From Linnemannia schmuckeri (lineage: Eukaryota > Mortierellomycota > Mortierellomycetes > Mortierellales > Mortierellaceae), in assembly GCA_029449235.1 (NCBI GenBank), contig JANATG010000015.1, positions 744,001 to 808,000 on the forward strand: a DNA stretch of 64,000 bases. The letters are read 5' to 3'. Shown one piece after another: positions 57,501 to 64,000 of the stretch (its first letter is position 1; each line of letters starts with the position of its first letter). The notes beneath the pieces are model-generated. The model had not been told where the DNA came from. It did no database searches and was given only the letters and a program-made list of their open reading frames with translations. The translations under genes were made by a program, and so were the position numbers.

Positions 57501-59802
57501 CAGCGCCACGCTCCTTGCCGTTACGGAGAACCTTGCACCAGACGTCGTCTTGAATAGGGTCCTCCTCCAAAGTCTTCAAATCAAAGTTGGCCTGACCCAA
57601 AGGACGGTCCTTGCGGACAGTATCTTTGTCAAAGATCTCCATGCAGACGACTTCATTCAAGTTGTTGATCAAGATAGTGTTGGTCTCGTTCCAGACAGGA
57701 TTGAGGGTATCCTGCTTGACGGCAGTAGTGGCGAGCTCAGGGCGGTTTCCAAGGCGGATTTTGCAGTAAGGATCGGAGTTTCCGACCAATTCGGTGTTCT
57801 TGAGGTCCTTGGCGTTGTAGATGGTGAACTGGACAACACCGGCAGCAGCAGTCAGGGAGGCACCACCGGTCATCATCTGCTCCAGATCCAGAGTGTAGAC
57901 GTTGGGAGCGTACATCATAGGTCCCAAGATGGCATGAGTCTGGTCGCGAATGAACGATTGCAAGCCGGGAATCTATATTTGGGTTGTAGAGGATATGTAT
58001 GCGAAAGTGAGAAATGAATGCTCAAGAGAAGACTCTTACCTGATTCAGAGAAAACAAATGAGCGAAAGCGATTGACGATCTTTCGTAGATTGCATAGAAC
58101 CAACACAAAATGGGAATTAAATATGAGCCTTACATGAGCAATATCCATTCCAAAGGTTTCTCCTCCAACAGGCTTGAGAACATAGTCGATGGTTGGAGGT
58201 TCGAGGAAGCAAAAGTCAACGGTCTTAATGTGGGGGAAGTTGGAGGTGAGCTTCAGCTTGAAACGCATGTAGCCTTTGAAGGACATGTCCTCAACGAGAA
58301 TGGGCATTCCAGCACCAATGATTCCCTTTCCAACGCGGATGGTCAAGCAAATCTTGGGGTTGATCTGAGTGCGCAATTGTCTGGGGGTCATGTCCTCAAT
58401 ATCAGTTGGAGTGAACGAGACACGCCAGTCCATCATCTAAATGATTGATAAGAATTACGGGGTCCATGGTCCAATGGTTAGTAAATATAGTAAGCTTCAT
58501 GCAAGAGGTAGTTGCTCCAAAAGTGAGCACAAATTCATTGTCGGTTTAAGACAACATACCACAACATCAGGATCTGTCTTGGGAAATGCCTTGACGCTCT
58601 CGACACGAGGAGCCTTGGTTCCCAAAGTAAAAGTAGTCAGGCGAATGGAGTCCAGGAAGGCAGGGGTTTGGTCCACCAAGATACTGTCGACCGTCTGAAC
58701 GACCGAAGCACTGAGAACGGGCTCGTAAATGAGCCAAAACTTGGACATGAAGTTGTTGATCCATTCAGTTGATTCGGCGTCTTCCTCGAGCTAGGGAACA
58801 AAATTAACCCAGGAGATGCATTATTTTGCATTAATTGGGCTGAAGGTGTCAAACAAGTCCAATGGGCGAACACAGGGCGACGTGTACGAGTTTGAGTGCG
58901 AGTATGAGAGGAAAGGAAAAAAAAAGGCAAAAACTTACTGCGTTCCTGATCAGTTCACGCGTAATATCGTCTCTGGCGTTGCGGCGGAAGCGACGGATGG
59001 AGTTCTTGTAGTATGTAGCTGGTAGGTACAGGAGAAACAAGCGTGAGAATTAGCGTCAATGCAGTCTTTCCTTGGGTCTTTTTTGTTCCTTTTTTCTTCC
59101 CGTCGCTGACTCCTTTTTCTTTCGCGTAACTTTCGAATGTATTCTTATCGGGGCGGTAACAAAAAAAGGAACGTCTCACTTACAGCCAAAGGCGATGATG
59201 AGGATCAAAGTCACAAAACCACCCCCGAGCTTGAAGCAGATAAAGCAGACGATCGGAATCACAACAAGAGCGACAGCATTGTGCCAGAAGGCGCCAAAGA
59301 GGGCACTGCTGGCAAACTCCTCCATCCAGATAGACTTGTCGCGGAATTCGTTCGAGGGTCCGTCGGTACGCTTGTAAGCCTCCAGCCAGCCGATCCGGGT
59401 CACTTCAGGGAAGGCGCCAGGGGTCCGGTTCTTGGGGTCCTCGAGCGCAGCTCCATTGGCAGTAACATCCTTGTCGAGAGCTCCGTTTTGTTTGGTGGTG
59501 GGAGAAACAGCCTTTTCATTTGATGCAGGAGCAGCTTGTTGTTGTTGTGAGGGAGATACGGGGTTCTTTTCAGCAAGTTCAGCGTCAAGTTTAGCGGCAC
59601 TTGGCAGGTCGTTAGGCCGAATATCAGAAGGAATGACGGTTCCACCAACGGCTTTTCCTACTGCTTCCTCGAAGCGTTCGATGCCGGCAATCTGGGGTGA
59701 GGGGTGCTGATCGCCGTCGGCTACTGGAGGGGAGACTTTGAGGCCATTTGTCAGTGGAGGCTGGTAGCCGTTTTGATCAGCGTAGGCCTGATTGGGGTCC
59801 AT
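54559..59802 (-). CDS. Tricalbin-like ER-plasma membrane tether (SMP and C2 domains)
   Basis: Predicted tricalbin/extended synaptotagmin that holds the ER to the plasma membrane and moves lipid. Seven exons close to 1483 residues: 59184-59802, 58939-59018, 58560-58790, 58134-58436, 56049-57972, 55773-55948, 54559-55677. Order: disordered Gln/Pro-rich N-terminus; hydrophobic hairpin (about 175-206); basic TYYKNSIRRFRRNARDD; SMP domain (about 235-440), including WINNFMSKFWLIYEPVLS and PTDIEDMTPRQ; then C2-like modules. Four are canonical, each with SDPYC or SDPYV after a VxxARNL-like strand (about residues 490, 785, 1080 and 1350). Two are degenerate, lacking DPY (starting SGILAINLAQAKDI and SGILVTHLIGADL). 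A Gly/Val-rich repeat (GAVGGVG-like, about 1175-1235) precedes the last C2. This is larger than usual fungal tricalbins. The protein ends in a basic SLFSRK tail. Confidence 0.94.
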
Positions 59803-59913
59803 TTGGCTCGCGTTAAGACTGAGAAAAGAAAGAAAGGCTATCAAGGAAGGCAACAAAAACAACGAAGATGTGATGATGATGAGTATTCACACCCATATCA
59901 GGCTAGTTGGGGA

Positions 59914-59985
59914 GGGGGGGGGGGGGGGGGAGGATTGCGCAAGGTTATTGCTGTGTCCACCATTGCTGTGTCCACCATTGCTGTG
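59914..59985. repeat. G17 run and a 15-bp minisatellite
   Basis: G17 at 59914-59930 is followed within 20 bp by nearly three tandem copies of ATTGCTGTGTCCACC (about 59943-59985). Both lie 120-190 bp upstream of the tricalbin start. Confidence 0.8.
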
Positions 59986-60153
59986 GAGGTGACTGGCGCT
60001 AAATATCACTATAGAGTACTTTTGTTTGTGTCCAACAGCGAGTTTTTTGTCTTTTGTGTCCAGGAATGGGTTATTGAAGGCGGAGGGTGAGTACGAGGTA
60101 AAGAAGAAGAAAAGGGCGAGGAATGAGCGTGAGGGTGAATGAAGAATGGAAAA

Positions 60154-60184
60154 GTGAGGGAGAGAGAGAGAGAGAGAGAGAGAA
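60154..60184. repeat. (AG)n microsatellite
   Basis: About 13 GA units in the tricalbin 5' flank, within a longer purine tract. Confidence 0.85.
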
Positions 60185-61324
60185 GAATGAGTGAAAAGTA
60201 AGAAGAAAGAAAGAAAAGAAAGCAAAAAAAGGGGGGCGGTGTTTTGTCCCATCCATTGGGTTGAGGGGGTAGAGGGAGAACGGAACACGACACGACGACA
60301 CGACATCCAAACGCTCGACTGAACTCAATCGCAAACACCAAAAGAATGAAAATCAAACACATCCGCTCCATTTATAAGGATGGTGCACAAAATGCAAATA
60401 AGGGTCACCGTGCGATCTGGCCTATTCTTCCTTATTAACTCTTCCTCACCTTTGCTCTCTATAACCGAAGGTCTATTTTTCTCCTCGCTTTCGTTAATAT
60501 ATTCTCGCGACTCACATAGCCAGCCTCTCACTGCTCGCCATTCGCCCTTTTCCGCATAAACAGCAAGGAACAACACGAACAACAACCAACCCCTTGGTCG
60601 TCTCTCACTGTTTCTTTCAACTCAATTTTGCACGTTATTACTTTTTTTGCACCGATAATATCAAAACGGAGTCGCGAGTCGCAAGTAAGGGTCAACGCTC
60701 AGTTTCCAAGTTGAGCGTTTCTCTTTACAGGTTTCTCTGTTTTCTTTCGTTCCTCGTGTTCATTGCATTCCCAACATTCACATTCACAACGTTAGCATGA
60801 AGAAAAAAAAAAGAAAAAGAGCATGCAGACTTTCCAAAACAAGCTCTTTTGTTTCCTTGCTTCCAAAGAAACGCGCCTCTTGTCCTCGAAAAATCATGCT
60901 CTCTACCATTCTCTTGCTTGCGTGTTCTTTCTTGTTTTCTTTCATTTTGGTGGCGGTATTTCGTTCCATGCATACACGTATATGATTGTTTACCTGAGGT
61001 TATGTTTTTTCGGCCTTGGATCGAAGGGGTCAAGAGAACGAAAAAGAGGTAAGGAAGAGAGGGCGCGAAAAGGAACCCCTTGAAAATAATAGAACTGACT
61101 CGAAAAGGAGGGGTGGCACGGGTAGTTGTTGTACTTGAAGCGCTCTTGATTCCTGAAGGGTAATTTGCCTTGCTCCTTGTTTCTGATATAGGTTGGTTTC
61201 GTAAAGCGTAAACGAGAGAGGGGGAGTGTTGACCTGTAAAAGAGAAAGCGACGGGAAATGTTGAAAGGGGAGAAAGACAAGGTGGGAGAAACGAGGATGT
61301 AAGAAAAGTAAAGAAGAAATGAAA

Positions 61325-61345
61325 GAAAAAAAAAGAAAAGAAAGA

Positions 61346-61376
<31 letters not shown>

Positions 61377-61378
61377 AG
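61325..61378. repeat. (GAAA)n microsatellite
   Basis: Imperfect then perfect GAAA repeats, about 50 bp. Confidence 0.85.
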
Positions 61379-63278
61379 TAACAAAATGATTATTGTTATG
61401 ATGAGTACTGATGAATTTACATCGATAGCGAAGGCGGATGATCAAGAAGGCAGTGGAGGAAGAAGTAGAAGAAGAAGAGGAAGTCAGGTTAAGAGCAATG
61501 ATGACAAGCGAAGGATGCCAAGGGTGCAGCCTGGATGCTGATTGGCGTGTCAGTTGGGACCATCCCAGGTCCGTCACTCTTTTTCTTTGTCTTCTTGTCA
61601 TTCTTGTCATTCTTCTTGTAAATACCCCAAGCTGACCTCAGCCAAATAATAAATAAGCGTTTGCGGTGAACCGAGAACAAATACCCGCTGGCTGGCCGGA
61701 TTTGAATGGCTGGTTCAAAGTCTTTGACCTGTCACTCTGTCCGTGTGGCCCTCTCTCCTTTGCTCAAACTTGATCTTTTGCATGAATCTAGTTAACACCC
61801 CTTTCAAGGTGACGATCGATGGACAAGGGGGTAGAAGATGAGTAGAGAGACGGATGAAGGGGATGCACCTACTGCGTTGAATTGAACGAATCGCAGTTGT
61901 GCACGATAAAAGGCCTTCCCAGCCTACCTGCACTTCATCTCCACTGCTCCAAAAGATCGATGTATGTCCTGGACAGTGGACTGGACCTTGCTCTGTACCT
62001 TTTTTTATCATGCAAGCTGAGCAAACGCACTCAAAAAAAAAAAAAAAGCGCACACTCGCATCTGTCTGGCGCGCGCGCCTCACCTCCACTTTCACATTGG
62101 TTCAGTGGTTCAGTTACATCCAAACATACATAAAAAGTGTCTGCTATAGGCACGGACTCCCTGTCCTATAACAAAGACAAACATACAAATAGAACAAAAG
62201 GCGCCGTCAAATTGTGTGGGCCTCGGCGGTTTCTTCTATACAGGCAATGGTACCCTGAAGTAAGATCACTCAACCAGTTACCCCTGCCTCCTTGCCCCCG
62301 CTCTACCCTGTCTTTCTCCCATCCCTCATCTCCATCCCATTTCCTATTTTCCGCTTTTAAGCAACAAACAAGTGGAAATTCAAAAAAAAAATCTTAAGCG
62401 GGAAAAACATCGTTCCTGTGTTTGTGTGCCCGTTTCCTGGTGTAAATTTAGCAAATATTTCTTTTGGAGTGTTGTTGTTGTCCGCCATAACAACAGCAAC
62501 CAACAGTAGTAATCGAAAAAGAGAGCCTGGATCGACAGACACACCGGGGCTTTTTTTGTCTGCGGGTGGTGCTGTACTCTGCACCGCTCATTTTTTGTTG
62601 TTTTGGTGTCGGTTGCACAATCCGAGTCACATATGTAAAGTTTTTCATTCCTCTGGACCTAAGGAATGCCGACGAGGGTCGAGCTTGCTGGACCAGCAGA
62701 GGATTTAAACACAGGGGAGAAAAGCGTTCATTCTTGGTTTCGCTGCTGAGTATGGCCAGAGGATCTGTCGTATACTTGGAATAGCGTTGTCAAAAGTAAC
62801 AATAACGAAAACGCTAAGTGGAACACGACGACGAGGATTATGATAACGACCAAACACCCACCATTTCCATTGAAACAAAAAAAAAAGTCAGGAGTAAGGG
62901 AAGACACGGTCAAAGTCTCAGTTGCACGATAGGAGATCGGAAGACAGATTCTCCTTGTTTGAGCAAGAGTCGATAATGAACGTGCCTCCTCGTCATAAAA
63001 TGAATATGCATCATGCCTTGCAATATCGTGTATTTATTTCAATGCTGATGCGAAAAAGAAGCAAAATCAAAGACTTGCTAGAACTTCGGCAAGGCTGTTC
63101 CTGTGTGAATGGCCTTCATTCCAAATTTGATGGGAAGCTGCCCTTTTTTATGACACAAGGCGGTCACACTCTTTAATTCTGGTGGCTGAGCTGCAAAGAC
63201 AATCTTTTTCCTTAGAAAAAAAAATATGCTACGGGCAAAGCACACAACTGCTCAAACCGACCTTCAAGTAGACAAGCA

Positions 63279-64000
63279 ATGGCGAAACATGAGGCAGACA
63301 GTCTGGAAAATGTCGCAAAGAAACTGAAGCAAGACATGGACACAGACCAAACGTCAGGTACACCAACGCCAATGGGAGCATTGCATTCACTTCAGCTTCA
63401 CCCAACATAAAACATGCGTCTCTTCCTTACAAAAAACACAGACTTGACCGTTATACTTACTATTCCTCTTGTATCCTGGCTCCAACCAAACCTGCCCTGA
63501 CAGCACTCAAAGTCCGACTGGAGGGAGCACTTAGTGGAGGACTGAAAGAAATTATAAAGAACCCAGGATGCGTTGACGTCCTCTTCAGTGTCGACTGCTG
63601 TGGTCGCTGTATGCTTCGATTCCTCGGTGTCCGCGATTTTGAGATCTACGAGCTGTCGTCCAAGGAAATCAAGGAAATCCTCGCCAAATACCGCCAGACA
63701 ACTACATCAACAGTAACAGCAGCAGGAGGTGAAAAAACAGAAGTTGTTATGGATCAGGACGTGAAGGAGGAGAAGGAGACGATCTGCACGGCATGTGTCG
63801 GAACTGTACAATATGCCGGAGCTTTTGTCAAGGAGATTGTGGACCGCATGCAGAAGGAGGCCTATGTCACCAAGACCTTCAACATGAATGTCACCCTTCC
63901 TACCAGCACACTGATCAGGAACCACGCCATGGCAATCTACTGGAACCAAAAGCTCTCGTCCTACCCCACAGCACAAGTTGACATCAAGGAGATCTTTAAG
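63279..64000 (+). CDS. PUS10: tRNA pseudouridine synthase Pus10, 5' part
   Basis: Predicted Pus10-type enzyme making pseudouridines at tRNA positions 54/55; this is the N-terminal part, and the gene runs off the window. Exons 63279-63357 and 63504-64000+ join in phase 1 (intron 63358-63503). About 192 residues are visible. After a short charged N-terminus come LFSVDCCGRCMLRFLGVRDF and, later, ICTACVGTVQYAGAFV. These form the paired Cys-x2-Cys zinc-binding motifs of the Pus10 accessory (THUMP-containing) domain, followed by a segment (FNMNVTLPTSTLIRNHAM) matching the family's next strand. An alternative acceptor at 63441 meets a stop after 19 codons, so 63503 is preferred. The catalytic Asp domain lies outside the window. 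Confidence 0.85.

Larger units (their letters stand above)
59803..63278. other. Intergenic region with microsatellites
   Basis: About 3.5 kb between divergent tricalbin and Pus10 genes. It holds a G17 run, a 15-bp minisatellite, (AG)n and (GAAA)n repeats (listed separately) and long purine-rich tracts on the + strand from 60080 to 60240, the tricalbin leader side. Frames such as 60725-61610 (-) are Phe/Leu/Ser low-complexity and unsupported. No hidden exon found. Confidence 0.5.

Noticed and set aside
56107..58017. 636-codon antisense open frame over the tricalbin gene
   Set aside because: It mirrors a C-ending-codon gene, has no family motifs, and arises because stop codons are rare on the complement of such biased exons. 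The same holds for 49870-50814 over the symporter.
58460..58490. TGGTCCAATGGTTA, similar to a tRNA A-box
   Set aside because: No B-box (GGTTCRANNCC) or cloverleaf follows within 80 bp; it sits in a tricalbin intron.
59943..59985. Short direct repeats as a CRISPR array
   Set aside because: The 15-bp units abut with no spacers, and the genome is eukaryotic; this is a minisatellite.

Overview
This window is eukaryotic and almost certainly fungal. Genes are dense and split by short GT-AG introns (about 75-460 bp, very often ending in ATAG or CTAG). Coding exons favour C-ending codons, while the gaps are full of poly(A)/poly(T) and purine or pyrimidine tracts. The gene set (Spt16, Mrp51-type bS1m, tricalbin, a large OPT transporter, a eukaryotic queuine tRNA-ribosyltransferase) suits an early-diverging filamentous fungus. 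The style resembles Mucoromycota/Mortierellomycotina, but that placement is inference. There is no phage, CRISPR array, rRNA gene or intact transposon, and I found no convincing tRNA gene.

Layout. 1-1981 (-): 5' part of an unrecognised multi-exon gene. 2449-3030: diverged tandem repeat. 3734-4919 (+): ribosomal protein uS2/RPS0. 4.9-9.9 kb: gene-poor, with two small probable secreted-peptide genes. 9.9-26.2 kb: tight block of strictly alternating genes, namely SPT16 (-), GNAT acetyltransferase (+), PA-TM-RING E3 (-), TM-RING E3 (+), eEF1A-methyltransferase-like (-), BUD13 (+), ERAL1-like GTPase (-), TGT/QTRT1 (+). 26.7-30.3 kb: ARP1 centractin (+) and MRP51 (-). 31.1-34.2 kb: CsbD-like stress protein and an HSL-type esterase. 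37.2-43.5 kb: an OPT oligopeptide-transporter cluster made of an orphan C-terminal fragment, one nearly intact copy and one decayed copy. 43.5-49.1 kb: gene desert of simple sequence. 49.1-54.3 kb: dicarboxylate/glutamate symporter and eIF2B-epsilon. 54.6-59.8 kb (-): tricalbin. 63.3 kb to end (+): start of a Pus10 gene.

There is no single pathway, but translation and RNA genes are prominent: uS2, eIF2B-epsilon, a probable eEF1A lysine methyltransferase, TGT, Pus10, BUD13, and the mitochondrial small-subunit pair ERAL1 and MRP51. Three head-to-head pairs share 245-340 bp promoters, and several tail-to-tail pairs leave only 46-280 bp.

Most notable: two well-conserved-looking small genes whose expected ATG is GTG (8982) or ATA (31100); a Cys-containing mini-protein with an internal duplication (6418-6687); and the OPT cluster, where the best copy carries an apparent 1-nt lesion bridged only by an in-frame alternative splice or intron retention. 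I found no clear unknown multi-gene system. Exon borders were read by eye; reading-frame closure was checked for every complete multi-exon model.
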